This document shows, one piece after another, positions 9,105-21,417 of a stretch of 64,000 bases of DNA. Below the pieces are notes generated by a model. That model made no database searches, was not told where the DNA came from, and saw only the letters and a list, made by a program, of their open reading frames with translations. The translations under genes and the position numbers were made by a program. How positions within the stretch are numbered: position 1 is the first letter of the stretch; each line of letters opens with the position of its first letter. Origin of the DNA: Toxorhynchites rutilus septentrionalis (taxonomy: Eukaryota > Arthropoda > Insecta > Diptera > Culicidae); the NCBI RefSeq assembly GCF_029784135.1, contig NC_073745.1:56325205-56389204 (forward strand), given 5' to 3'.

Positions 9105-11566
9105 AAAATCATCCGCTTTCAAAAAATTCTGGAAAACTGGATTAGTGGAATGGTTTCTAAAGTACCAAGCTCTAGAAGCCAAACTAAAAGGTTTGATTAA
9201 AGCAAAAAAGCGTGGATATTGGCGGAAGTTTGTCAATGGTTTGTCAAGGGAGACCGCTATGAGCACTCTTTGGAATACGGCTAGGATAATGCGTGGCTGG
9301 AACCATATAAACGAAAGTGAGGAATACTCTGACCGTTGGATTTTTAACTTTGCAAGGAAGGTTTGCCCCGACACCGTTCCTGCACAAAACGTCGTACGCG
9401 ACATTCCACTTCAAAGCGATTATGAGAATTTTTCGATGGTGGAATTCTCAATTGCCCTCCTCTCATGTAACAATTCAGCTCCGGGGTCGGACAAGATTAA
9501 ATTCAACTTGTTGAAGAATCTTCCCAACTTGGCAAAACAGCGTTTGCTGAACTTGTTCAACAAGTCTCTGGAGCTGAATATTGTCCCGCATGACTGGAGA
9601 CAAGTGAGAGTGATAGCCATACGGAAACCCAACAAGCCGGCTTGCGATCACAACTCGTATAGGCCGATTGCAATGTTATCCTGTATTCGCAAATTGTTAG
9701 AGAAAATGATTCTACTTCGTTTGGGCAAGTGGGTCGAAACGAACAATTTGCTGTCAAATACGCAGTTTGGCTTCCGCCGAGGTAAAGGGACAAATGATTG
9801 TCTCGCGCTGCTATCTTCTGAAATCCAAATCGCATTTGCTCGCAAAGAACAAATGGCTTCCGTTTTTCTCGATATCAAAGGGGCTTTTGATTCAGTTTCC
9901 ATGGAAATTCTTTCAGAGAAACTTCATAATCGTGGACTTTCACCAATTCTCAACAATTTCCTGTACAATTTACTGTCAGAAAAGCACATGATTTTCTCTC
10001 ATGGCAGCTCGAAATCTTCTCGTTACAGTTTTATGGGCCTACCACAAGGCTCCTGCCTAAGCCCCCTCTTGTACAGTTTTTACGTCAATGATATGGATGA
10101 TTGTCTAACTAGAGACTGCACGCTGAGACATCTTGCAGACGATGAAGTTATTTCCATCACGGGTACTAATCCCGTCGTTCTGCAAAAGTCGTTGCAAGAT
10201 ACCCTGAACAATCTGTTCACGTGGGCCCTCAAGCTGGGTATCGAATTCGCTACGGAGAAAACTGAAATGGTCGTTTTTTCTAGGAAGCACGAACCCGCCC
10301 AATTCCAGCTTCACCTATCCGGCAAAACGATCCAACACTCTATATTTTTCAAATACCTGGGTGTATATTTTGATTCTAAATGTACCTGGGGGAGACACAT
10401 TGCGTATTTGAAACAGAAATGCCAGCAAAGAATCAATTTTCTCCAAACAATAACCGGAACATGGTGGGGTGCCCATCCAGGAGACCTCATTCAGTTGTAC
10501 AAAACAACGATATTGTCAGTGTTAGAATATGGCAGTTTTTGCTTCCGATCAGCTGCCAGGATTCATATTCTCAAGCTGGAGAGAATACAATATCGTTGCT
10601 TGCGTATAGCCATGGGGTGTTTGCATTCGACACATACGATGAGTTTCGAAGTTTTGGCAGGAGTACCCCCGCTTACTCTTCGGTTCACAGAATTATCCTA
10701 CAGATTTCTCATCCGTTGCAAGATTATGAATCCATTGGTGATTGATAACTTCGAAAATCTACTCCAACTGACTCCTCAGTCAAGTTTTATGTCTTTATAC
10801 CTTACCCACGACGTGCACCCTTCACCAGGCATCTCTAACCAAGTTTGCTTCCCTTACTTCTGCAATTCCTCTGTCATTTTTGATCTGTCCATGCGACAAA
10901 AAATCCATGGAATCCCAGATCACCTACGCTCCGATTCTATTCCGCCGATATTTTCGGCAGAATATGGGAAAGTTGGATCTGATAAAATGTTCTTTACTGA
11001 CGGTTCATTCATAAACGGGTCCACTGGCTTCGGCATCTTCAATGAAAATTCCAGTGCCTCTTTCAAACTCAAAGATCCTTGTTCCGTGTATGTCGCTGAA
11101 CTGGGTGCGATATATTACGCATTAGGGATCATTGAAACATTGCCCATCGACCACTATTTTATTTTTTCAGACAGTCTCAGCTCAATAGTGGCAATCCGCT
11201 CAATGAAGATTGATAAACGCTCATCTTATTTCCTAACAAGAATAGGACAACTATTGAGTGTTTTGGTCGAAAAATTATTCAAGATTACCTTAGCATGGGT
11301 TCCCTCTCATTGCTCGATTCCGGGGAATGAGAAAGCGGACTCGCTAGCTAAGGTGGGCGCTTTAGAAGGCACTCTTTTTGAAAGGCAAATTGCTTATAAC
11401 GAATTTGTTCACATTCCTCCTCCGCACACACTCGTAAGTTGGCAGCGCATGTGGAGTGGAGATGAGTTCGGTCGTTGGTTACACACGATTATCCCTAAGG
11501 TCTCGACGAGGGCATGGTTCAAGGGATTGAATGTAGGTCGTGATTTCATTCGCGTGATATCTCGGC
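9030..11566 (+). pseudogene. LINE 1 ORF2 part 2: reverse transcriptase and RNase H
   Basis: This continues the endonuclease frame after the A-run frameshift. An ATG-initiated frame starts at 9145, but that is only a methionine inside the protein. Reverse-transcriptase blocks are visible in order: 'SYRPIAMLSCIRKLLEK', 'FGFRRGKGTNDCLALLSS', 'ASVFLDIKGAFDSVSMEI', 'GLPQGSCLSPLLYSF', then the catalytic 'LADDEV', where most families have YADD or FADD. RNase H follows with 'FFTDGSFINGSTGFG', 'AELGAIYYAL' and 'WVPSHCSIPGNEKADSLAK'. The frame is cut at 11567 by a hAT MITE, which adds a stop at 11577. Confidence 0.85.
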
Positions 11567-12250
11567 CAGTGTTGTAAACGGTCGACATTTCTCTCAACCA
11601 TCACATACTGCTCTTGCGCGAGAGTCGCAGCTCAATATGTATTGCGAATGTGACCAGGAAACATTGCTTGGTTCCAACAGTCACCTCTGAAATAAACGCA
11701 CAGCCGCAAACACGACAATCAATTGAACGTTTATATATTCTCTCTTTCTGGCGAACGTACCCAGAAGAGCGGTGAAAATATGCTATTTCCATTCTACCAT
11801 TCGTGCCCATAACCATCCTTTAATTCCGGCTACTTTGACTGTAGTTTTAATGTCATTTGACATTAAAACTGCAGTTGGTGTGCATTCTTCTTCTCTCTTT
11901 ATTCTGCATTCAAGCGTAGCTGCACACATACATCTACCTTCTCACTTATACATCCATACACGATGGATGAAATATAGACGGATTGTTTAGATCAAAGCAA
12001 CCGACAAACTATTCCCTTTCAAGTGCGAATGTGTTGAATGAACGTTTCAAGCGGTGAACGTTCCCCGTGAACACTGTTATTTAAATACGGGACGATGAAC
12101 AGCTAATCAATAAGACGGAAAAAAAACCGAAATGTCATATGACATTTTTAGGTCGACGGTACTTTGACTGTTCATGTTATGATGTTCATTAATGACACAG
12201 CACATACGTCTCCATAATTAGTGATACGATGGTAACCATTACCAAGACTG
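11567..12250. mobile_element. hAT-type MITE inserted in LINE 1 ORF2
   Basis: A 684-bp insert is flanked by the 8-bp direct repeat ATCTCGGC (11559-11566 and 12251-12258), the hAT hallmark. The termini are CAGTGTTGTAAACGGT and, reversed, CAGTCTTGGTAATGGT, which match at 12 of 16 positions by hand. Removing the insert with one repeat copy restores the ORF2 frame, giving the 'SRLMSN' junction seen in LINE 2. No transposase is visible. It contains a near-perfect hairpin at 11841-11874 around 'taatgtcatttgacatta' and a related palindrome at 12131-12145. Confidence 0.9.
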
Positions 12251-12258
12251 ATCTCGGC

Positions 12259-12530
12259 TTATGTCCAATCACTACAACCTAAACGCGCATCTCTATCGCA
12301 TTGGGCTCGCAGCAAACAATCTTTGTGATTGTGGCGATGGCTACCACGACATCGAGCATGTTGTCTGGTCGTGTATCCGGTTCCATGCTACTCGCTCTCA
12401 GCTCTCTAGAGCACTGAGAGCAAAAGGCAGACAATCGGATATCCCCGTCCGGGATATCTTAGGTAGCCGTGATCATGATCTTCTGCTTCATCTATACCTG
12501 TTCCTCAGAAACGCCAATGTCAACGTTTAA
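12259..12530 (+). pseudogene. LINE 1 ORF2 C-terminus: zinc-knuckle tail
   Basis: This is the end of ORF2 after the hAT insertion. It reads 'MSNHYNLNAHLYRIG', then a CxC-H-C cluster ('CDCGDGYHDIEHVVWSC') and 'GRQSDIPVRDILG'. LINE 2 has the same order at 17745-18000 on the other strand. In I-group elements this knuckle follows RNase H and is thought to help bind RNA or DNA. The ATG at 12261 is not a real start; it is the internal Met of the 'RLMSN' stretch. Confidence 0.8.
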
Positions 12531-13051
12531 TGATGTTTCCTTCGTTGTGTCCCCGTTTCATATCCCTCCTATCCGATCGATAAACTTTTACTTAGTCGCG
12601 GCAATACATACACACACTCTTTACAGATGCATGGGCCAAAGGTTGTGCAGTCCACTGATCATTCAACAAGAGCCAAAGGTTGTACCGCTCATGACAACTC
12701 TACACGAGCTGATGTTTGCGCCGGCTAGTGACCATTCTATCCTGGATTCCTCGAGTCGAGAAGACGCACCACGCTAGATATGGGGTACAGACTAGGGGGG
12801 CGTTGCTGATTAATGGTCAGCTGCATCCCAATAGGAAGTATCCCGTGTCGGGCACATGTACAGAGCCTCGAAGACTGCAACATACCAATTATGAGAACAC
12901 TTGTAATACTAACCTCGAGCCAACCGCGAGTAATCGGTTACATATTACTAACATAGTTGTAAGACAAAAATTGTCAAAATATTTGACTCCCGGCCCCGTC
13001 AGGCTAACGCCACATGTGCCTTAATAAAATATATATTTTGGGGAAAAAAAA
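12531..13051 (+). other. LINE 1 3' UTR and A-tail
   Basis: About 520 bp follow the ORF2 stop with no coding signal. 'ccgcgagtaatcggtt' near 12927 is shared with LINE 2 (its reverse lies near 17525-17545), which marks the two as related. 'aataaaa' at 13024 and a run of A at 13042-13051 mark the probable 3' end. Confidence 0.6.
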
Positions 13052-13315
13052 ACATATGGAAAGGGTTAAATATTTTTGATAATTTTTTTATAATTTTTTT
13101 ATACTCGAAAATGGTTAGTCCTACAAAAAAGTGATCTATGGAAGAGTTTTAGAAAAATAATTGAATTTTCAGAAAAAAATGATGAAAAAATATTTTTTGA
13201 AATACTAAACTGAAAAAAATCGTCGTTTTCTCAAAATGGTCATCTCAGATTTTGATGAAATGGCAAATAAATAGTAGATAAATATGTGCCCGACAACTCT
13301 TCCATACATCGCAAC
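13052..13315. other. AT-rich repeat flank between LINE 1 and hAT
   Basis: The stretch is AT-rich and resumes on the other side of the hAT element at 14495, because the 8-bp target duplication ATCGCAAC lies on both sides. It is probably an older repeat. I see no gene. Confidence 0.3.
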
Positions 13316-14494
13316 CAGTGTTGCCACACGTACAGATTTATCTGGAATGGTGCAGATTTTTTCGTTATTTCTGGTACAGATTCTGTACGGTACAAAGTAC
13401 AGATTTTTGTCAAAAAGTACATATAGGAACAGATTTTTTCCATTTGTGAAATTTCTTACATTTTAACAAAGCAACATTGAAGTACATGACGACTTTTACG
13501 CCGCAGTATCGCTTGGGGCTGCTGATCTTAAAAGCATTGACAATGCAAGGATTGAACAGTTTCATAAGAACGAAATTCCTTACGAAAATCGCCTGGAAGG
13601 ATTCGCGTCGGACGGTGTGACGTATATTCTGCCTCAGATCAACAGATTGAATCGTTTGTTCCAGGCTGAAAAACCTGAATTCACGATGCTACATGAAGCG
13701 CTGAAAGATTTTTATTTGATCACTAATATCTGCGAGTAATCTTACGTTGTTTCAATGTCCAATGCTATTAAATATGAAGATCATTTAAAAAGCGACAAGA
13801 ATTTTAGGTTGGAATAGCAGCAGAAAAATTATCAGAACAATGGACAGCGAAAGGCAGATCATTTCAAAGGACATTTGTCGCATTTTTTTTCGTGAAGCTG
13901 ATTAAACAAATGAGAAAAAGATTCGATTTTGATGATTCGACGCTCAAGTCTACGGGAATGTTAAATCCCAGAAACTTTTCCAATTTGACTAGCATTAACG
14001 TTGGGTTAGAAGCGTTTCTAGGATTCTACAATGGGAATTACCAAGATGTGGAGAATTAATTATTTAGCCTAAAGATTAAAAGATAAAAGAAATCACAATT
14101 TTGGAAAACAAGCATGTGCAGGGTTGGTGGATGCCTAAGGAAATTGGATGCCTAAAAAATTGATGGTTCGGCGCTTTGATGCCTTGTTTGTAACGTTCTC
14201 ACTTAGCCTCACTCCTCGGCAACTGTCGAGCGATTTCTTTTTGAATACAATCAATACGAAAATAAGCTTTGGAATCGGCTCAGCAACGATACGATGAACG
14301 CTCATCAATCACAGAATGACTTGCAAATATAATTGTAGTATTTGTAAAAATAAATAAATGAGTATTTTTTTAATGCTAATAAATTATGTTTTTCTCTACA
14401 ACGAATATTTTCGATGGTACAGTTTTTTGGAAAAAAAGTACAAATGAGGAAAATTGTTGACCCCTCTGGTACATATTTAAATGTGGCAACACTG
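13316..14494 (+). mobile_element. Internally deleted hAT transposon with transposase relics
   Basis: A 1179-bp element has termini CAGTGTTGCCACA (13316) and its complement TGTGGCAACACTG (ending 14494), with exact 8-bp target duplications ATCGCAAC at 13308-13315 and 14495-14502. The + strand keeps transposase pieces: 'ENRLEGFASDGVT' (the DDE-region 'GF.SDG' block), 'NRLFQAEKPEFTMLHEALK', and further down 'KLIKQMRKRFDFDD' followed by 'LNPRNFSNLT'. Similar order is seen in the ZBED/SCAND3-like hAT group. The pieces are separated by stops and the middle is missing, so the copy is non-autonomous. Confidence 0.85.
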
Positions 14495-16244
14495 ATCGCA
14501 ACTTGTGCATATGAAAGGCAAAAAAGTTCTTCTAACGAAAAGTTTATCAATATTTTTTCTATAATATTTTCTATTTTTTTTTGATTGTACAATTATAAAA
14601 AAAAAACAATAACAGGTAGAAATGGATTTTTGGTGACCCTTGGATGCTAAAGTACAGCTCTCAAACAATAGTCATCTGCCAAAAATCTCTTGATCGGTCG
14701 GTCAGGTATCAAATAATTGTTGTAGATTTAGGTATCTATTAAGAGTCACTGTAAGTCACTGTAGATATGATAATAAGAAATGGATTGTATAGATACCTAA
14801 AGGTTGAATGAAATGGATCTGCAGTTGTTTGAAAAGTATCAGTCGTGACCGGCAGCAAATGTGAAGTGGCGGAGAAGAAATAGAATTATTTTGTTTCTGT
14901 GTAATCATTAGCAGAGTTCAACAAAGAAAAGTGTGACATTGTTTATCAACATGGTATTAACAATCCCAAGTGTAACCGTAATAAACTACGTCGGTTAACA
15001 TCAACAGTAATAGAGAAAATACGTTTACTGGGATATACCCATCCGTTGGACGGATGGACGTATTCCGACGTCAAAGAATGTTTTAGATTGAATTACCTCC
15101 AAAAATTTCAGTTTGCGCTGCCCATTTCAGGAGTACGCTGCCCATGTTTGCATAGGAGACGTATTCACCAACACCATTAGTATTGGGAAAACGCATTATT
15201 TTTTGTTTTTTGGCCTACAAGTATAACCATTAAAATTTCCAATGAAATAATCTGTCCAGTTGAAGGATATTATCGGTAAAAAGAGAGTTTATGAAATTTT
15301 GCGGATTAAAACAATTTTTTTCCATCTGGAAAACGCTTGTGTCTTTTCATGCGGACAATCAATCGTTTCAATGAACATTTGTTCGTAAAGATAGACGTAA
15401 CCAGCAGGTCACTTTGTCTGTAGTGCTAGTGCATTTACCTTTCCGATAATATTTAAAACGTCTCCGTTGATAGTTTCAGTTGTTGTCGGATAAAATCAAA
15501 TAGGTTTGGAAGAAATTCCAATGAACTAACCATCACATGAAGAAATTGAAGATATTGACGATAAAAAAAAACAACTGAGAGAAGTTTTAAAGCCTTCATT
15601 TAATTCCACTGCCAGCTTCAGCTTCAAAAATCACAAAAGGATTTTATAATTTAAAAAGTTTTGGCTCTAATACTGATAGATAAACAAGACTATTGGATTA
15701 ATTTGCCAGATACTCGAACAGATTAAAATTTTAAGATTTGTTGTATTAGATTAGTAAATAAAGAATTAAATATGAAATAAGTTTACAAAAATAATACCGA
15801 TGTGTTTTATTGAACTTGGGTTAAATATTCAAAATAGATGTTCGCCAAATAAATTAAACAGCTGAATTTGCAGTGAAATTTCTATGAAACAACTGTATCT
15901 AACTCGTAACTCTTCGGCTGGATACCATTTAGACTGAAGAAGTATTGTTGATATTGATAACGCATGATAAAATGGACTGTTCTATTGTGAAACTGATTAT
16001 TATAAAAATAAGTAAACGTAAATGACTGGTTATTTAAAGTCTGATTTGTTTTACTTACACCAACGTTATTAGTAAATGTTGAGTATGCTGAATTATTCGA
16101 TGTCGAATTTGATGAGTGATAATACTAAGAACCAATATTATATATATTCTACTACTGATTTAATTGTTTCATTATGTACTTGAAAATTCAAATTCAGAAA
16201 TTTAATTAGTTACAACATAAAAACGGAACTGAGAATAGTAACTA
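14495..16244. other. AT-rich intronic stretch, no gene seen
   Basis: No coding feature is convincing. About 15142-15167 ('gctgcccatgtttgcatagg' and onward) recurs as its reverse complement at about 23745-23770, so a short repeat lies on either side of the Tc1/LINE block. Many stops are present in all frames. Confidence 0.3.
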
Positions 16245-17395
16245 CACTCTGTACAACTTCTATAAGACTAGGTGATAATATTGCTGCTTTGTGTCATTGT
16301 AAACAAATAATGCTTCAATTTATATTCTAATGTGTAGGTATTGGTGACTACAATACTCTGCATGATTTTCATATGTGTGTCTGCAAGCACTGAGCGTAAA
16401 GAATGTTTTTGTATTTTTCAAGTGTCAAGTTTCTATAAGACCAGTTACATTTTCCGTTGTTTTAGTTGTTTTGGTCAATAAATCGGGAAAATGCCGAAGG
16501 GAAAAGTGCTCACGGAGAGGAAGAAAGACAAATAGATGCATTTCACCAATAAAATGTTGGTATAAGAGAAATTGCTCGTGGGATTGGACGATCCCATCAA
16601 GTAGTGCTCAATTATTTGGTGAATCCTCAAGGATACTGTAAGAAGGAGAGAGCTCTATGTAAATCGAAGCTCTCTGACCGGGATAAGCGGAAAATACCTA
16701 GAACAGCTTCGAATACCTCAAAATCGCTTATGCAAATAAAGCAATATTTCAATTTAAATGTTACTCGGGTTACAATTCCTCAGGTTTTGGTAAAAATCCT
16801 CAGGGCTTAAAGATTAAAACTCCTCATCTTACACCATCTCACATCGAAAGACGTCTGAGTTTTGCCAAAGCTCACATGAACCGACAGTGGGACATGGTAT
16901 AGTTGTGACAAAAAATATTTCCAAAAGAATACATTTTTCTATATACCATAACGAAAAGTTCTTCAATGTATAAATTATCTTCACTGACGAAAAATAGTTT
17001 CATTTAAATGGTCCTGATAGTTTCAACGGGTACTGGCGTGATTTACGGAAGAAGAAACAGTATTCTTTAACCAGGAATTTTGGTGGAGGCTCGTGCATGG
17101 TTTGGGCGGAATTCTGTGCAACCGGAAAGCTCAAGATAGCTTCTACATCATTCAAGTATTACATACATGTTCTGAAATCCTCCTAACGTTTTTGCGTGGA
17201 TCATCACAAAAAATTCACATTTTAGCAAAACAATGTTACTATTCATACCAGCAAGGAAACTAAGCAATGGATTAAGGACCAAAAACTTATTTTTTTTTGA
17301 CCGGCCGGCTCGCTCTGCAAACTTGAATCCTGTTGAAAATATTGGGAGAATAATTGTATGCAGAATCTACACTGAGGGGAAACGGTAAATCAGTT
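16245..17395 (+). mobile_element. Tc1-like transposon relic, host of LINE 2 insertion
   Basis: It starts with TA then CACTCTGTACAACTTCTATA at 16245, the same terminus as copies at 28439 (reverse) and 32614. The decayed + strand transposase includes a paired-like start ('MPKGKVLTE', about 16491), 'ALCKSKLSDRDKRKIPRTA' (16653), 'PSHIERRLSFAKAHMN' (16830), 'FGGGSCMVWAEFCATGK' (17080) and 'LNPVENIGRI' (17325). Stops and frameshifts break it. The right part is missing; LINE 2 entered at 17396. Confidence 0.75.
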
Positions 17396-17744
17396 TTTTT
17401 TTATTAATTCGTTTATTTTTACAGGCTCAGTTACTTAAGTTTAAAGGAGCCGAATTCTTAAATATATTTTTAAAACTATATATATATATAAACAATTTTC
17501 TTACATCTATGGTTAGTAAGGTGGAAAACCGATTACTCGCGGTGTACTCGAGTTTAGAAGGGTGACATATTTTTAGGAGAAGGATGGAATATAAGGAAAT
17601 TGTAACAATGTTGATGAGCACTCAATTCTTAAATCTATTCGTATATCTATAGTTTATTTACATTTCAACTTATTCTACTATTTATAGCAAGGGGACGAAT
17701 TACCCGCAAAGGAAGGAAAGGAGGGTATAAGGATGTAGGGACAA

Positions 17745-19682
17745 TCACACACGAAGATCTATAGCTTTAAGGAAAACATATATATGGGACATGTAATCAA
17801 GGTCTAACCGAGCCAACACATCTCTCACCGGCACATTGGGCTGTCTTCCTCGGGCCCGAAGGGAGTTTTCTAAATTCGATCTGGCGACCAGATACACCTC
17901 GCACGACCAAACAACGTGCTCAATGTCGTGATAACCTTGGCCACAAACGCAGAGATTGCTGCTGGCAAGATTGAAACGGAAGAGTAGTGCATCTAACGAA
18001 CAGTGATTGGACATGAGTCGGGAGAAGGTGCGAATAAAGTCCCGACTCAAATCCAGACTTTTGAACCACGGTTTGAGGCTTACCTTTGGGATAATCGAGT
18101 GAAACCACCGGCCCAATTCATCTTCATTCCACTTGAGTTGCCAGTTAGCGATGGTATTTTTGCGAACTAAAGAATAAAATTCATTGAAGGCGATTTGACG
18201 CTGATATATATCGCCTTCAATTGCACCTACCTTTGCCAATGAGTCAGCCCTCTCATTACCCGGAATTGAGCAATGTGAAGGGACCCAGACAAAGGTAATG
18301 ACATAACAGCGTCTGGATAAAGCACTCAAAATTTCTCGTATTCTCTCAAGGAAGTACGGCGAGTGCTTTTCCGGCCTCACTGAACGGATAGCTTCGACAG
18401 AGCTAAGACTATCCGTTACAATGTAATAGTGTTCAACAGGTCGTGAGGCGACGCTGTCCAGCGCCCAGTATATCGCTGCCAATTCAGCAATATATACCGA
18501 GCAAGGATTCTGAAGACTGTGTGAGGTGCTGAAAAATACGTTGAACACTCCAAATCCTGTGGACTCATTCATAGAGGACCCATCAGTAAAGTACATATTA
18601 TCACAATTGACACGCCCATACTTTGCATTGAAGATTGTAGGAACGAACCCCAATCTAAGATAATCTGGATTTTCATGGATTTTCTTCTTCATGAACAGAT
18701 CGAAATGTACAGAGGAAATGATGTAGTCAGGAAAACAAACACGGTTGGGAATATACGAAGAAGGAACAACCTGCATAGAGGTGAATTCATGATATGAACT
18801 CATGAATCTAGAATGAAAATTTAGCTCGATCAGTTGCTCAAAATTTCCGATCACCAATGGGTTCATAACCTTACACCGGATGAGGAACCGAAGAGATAAT
18901 AAATTGAAGCGATCTTTTAGTGGGAGTACGCCTGCCAAAACCTCGAGACTCATGGTATGCGTTGAGGGCATACATCCCAACGCAATACGGAGACAAAGAT
19001 ACTGAATTCGCTCGAGTTTAATGAGGTGTGTTTTGGCAGCTGATTGAAAACAGAAACTGCCATACTCCATCACTGAGAGAATAGTTGTTCGATACAACAT
19101 AATAAGATCTTCGGGATGGGCTCCCCACCAGGTGCCGGTAATTGTACGGAGAAAGTTTATTCTTTGTTGACATTTTTTACTCAGATACCTAATATGGGCC
19201 CCCCAAGTACATTTGGAGTCGAACCAGACCCCAAGATACTTGAATGACATAGCATGAGTGATCGGTTTACCCAAAAGTTGAAGCTTTGGTTTTGCTGGTC
19301 TATGCTTCCTAGAAAAAACCACCATCTCTGTTTTCTCCGTGGAGAATTCGATCCCTAGCCCAATGGCCCAGGTTGAAAAATTGTTCAAAGTATCTTGTAA
19401 GGGTCCTTGCAGGTCGGATTCGTTTGATCCTACGACAGACACCACTCCATCATCTGCAAGTTGTCTTAGGCTGCAATTTTGTGTAAGGCAATTGTCGATG
19501 TCGCTTACATAGAAGTTGTACAAAAGGGGGCTTAAACATGAGCCCTGGGGGAGGCCCATGTAAGAGACCCGACTTACTGCCGAATCTCCGTGAGAAAAGT
19601 TCAAATGTTTCTCACAAATCAAGTTATATAACATATTATTCAATAGAGACGGCAGACCCCGAGAGTGTAATTTGTCTGACAA
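17745..19682 (-). pseudogene. LINE 2 ORF2 part 2: RT core, RNase H, zinc knuckle
   Basis: Its frame continues from the in-frame stop at about 19689 to the C-terminus. It has 'MGLPQGSCLSPLLYNF', the catalytic 'LADDGV', the thumb region 'KYLGVWFDSKCTWGAH', RNase H blocks 'YFTDGSSMNESTGFGVF', 'AELAAIYWAL' and 'WVPSHCSIPGNERADSLAK', and the knuckle 'CVCGQGYHDIEHVVWSC'. Apart from the lesions at its start it reads cleanly for 645 codons. The listed first codon is not a genuine initiator; the protein begins at 21417. Confidence 0.85.
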
Positions 19683-19689
19683 AACCTCT

Positions 19690-21417
19690 ATTCAAACAGA
19701 ATCAAAGGCCCCCTTTATGTCCAAGAATACTGAAGCCATTTGTTTTTTTTTCGGCGTAAGCCATTTGAATTTCTGAAGAAAGCAACGCAAGACAATCATT
19801 CGTCCCCTTGCCCCTGCGGAACCCATATTGTGTATCTGAGAGTAAGCCATTCGTTTCAACCCAACGATCAAGGCGAAACAAGATCATTTTCTCCAACAAT
19901 TTCCGTATACAAGACAGCATTGCTATTGGGCGGTACGAATTGAAGTCGGACGCGGGTTTTCCGGGTTTTTGAATAGCTATAACTCGTACTTGTCTCCAAT
20001 CATTTGGAACAATATTATTCTCCAGAAACCGATTGAATAAGTTCAACAAGCGATGTTTCGCCACATCAGGGAGATTTTTCAGCAAGTTGAACTTAATTCT
20101 ATCCGATCCCGGAGCAGAATTGTTACATGAAAGGAGAGCAAGAGAGAATTCTACCATCGAAAACTCGGAATCAAGATCGCACCTATCTTGTGGTATATCT
20201 CGAACAATTTTTTGCACAGGAGCGGAATCAGGACAAACCTTCCGTGCAAAATTAAAAATCCATCGATGTGAATATTCTCCGCTTTCATTCGTTGAAGAGC
20301 GATTTCTCATGTTTCGAGCCACTTTCCATAATTTTTTCATTGACGTTTCTCCTGACAAACCTCCCACGAAATTTCGCCAATAAGCACGTTTTTTCCCTTT
20401 GATCAAGTTTTTAAATTGATTTTCAAGGTCCAAATACGTCTGAAAATTTTCAGGGGTTCCACGTTTCCGAAAAGCTTTAAATGCATTCGATTTTTCTACA
20501 TAAAGCTTGGAACATATGCTATCCCACCATGGATTGGGAGGCCTTCGACGAATAGTGGAACCTGGGATGGGTTTCGTTTGAGCGCGAACCGCGCTGTCAT
20601 AGATCAAACGAGAAAGGAAGTTATACTCCTCCAATGGAGGTAAACCATCTCTGGAATTGATGGCTAGAGCAATCGCGTCCGAATATTTTTTCCAGTCAAT
20701 GTGTCTTGTGAGGTCATATGCCATGTTTATAGATTCTGAAGAATTCGACCCAATGGTGATGGAAATTTTGATTGGCAAGTGATCACTACCGTTGGGGTTC
20801 TGGATTACATTCCACTTGCAATCTAACGATAGTGAATTCGAGCAAAGCGAGAGGTCAAGAGCACTTGGGTTAGCAGGAGGTTTAGGCACACGTGTTGTTT
20901 CCCCAGTGTTCAAAACGGTCATATTGAAGTTGTTACAAAGGTCATATATCAACAATGAACGATTGTCGTCGTACTGTTCCCCCCAGGCAGTTCCGTGAGA
21001 GTTGAAGTCTCCCAAGATCAATCGTGGCTCAGGAAGAAGTGAGCACATGTCATCAAGTTGTTTGCGGCTAACCGCAGCTCTCGGAAGCCAATACAAGCTG
21101 ACAATACAGAGGTCTTTACCTCTGATGTTTGCATGACAAGCAACAGCTTCGATCCCTCCAATAGGTGGAAGGTCAATTCTAAAAAATGAGTGGCACTTAT
21201 TGATCCCCAATCCCCAGTCATCGCGGTCCAAGCGTATAATATTAAAATCGTGGAAAGAGATATCATCTCGCGAAGAAAGCCAAGTTTCGGACAGAGCAAA
21301 AACATCACAATTGAAGTTATGAATTAAAAATTTGAATGTATCCAATTTAGGGATAAGACTACGACAATTCCACTGAAAAACAGTGATATCTCCGACCTCT
21401 CTATCTAAATTAGACAT
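19690..21417 (-). pseudogene. LINE 2 ORF2 part 1: APE endonuclease and RT N-terminus
   Basis: The ATG at 21417 lies in the 8-nt overlap with ORF1. Endonuclease blocks are 'FQWNCRSLIPKLD', 'ALSETWLSSRDD', 'LILGDFNSHGTAWGE' and 'GSDHLPIKIS'. The RT N-terminus includes 'APGSDRIKFNLLKNLP', 'YRPIAMLSCIRKLLEKM' and 'YGFRRGKGTNDCLALLSS'. One extra base in an A-run near 19743-19751 shifts the frame just before the 'ASVFLDIKGAFDSV' block, and a TGA replaces a sense codon about 19687-19689. LINE 1 has its own lesion in a different A-run. Confidence 0.85.

Larger units (their letters stand above)
6250..13051 (+). mobile_element. I-type non-LTR retrotransposon, LINE copy 1
   Basis: The element spans ORF1 (6782-8173), ORF2 (8166 to about 11560, continued at 12259-12530) and a 3' UTR that ends in an A-run near 13042-13051. 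The 3' UTR shares 'accgcgagtaatcggtt' with LINE copy 2, so both belong to one family or sister families. The gene order gag-like, APE endonuclease, RT, RNase H and C-terminal CCHC-like knuckle is that of the I group. The 5' limit is uncertain because I could not find a target duplication. It lies in the sense direction in the host intron and is dead: one frameshift and one hAT insertion. Confidence 0.8.
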
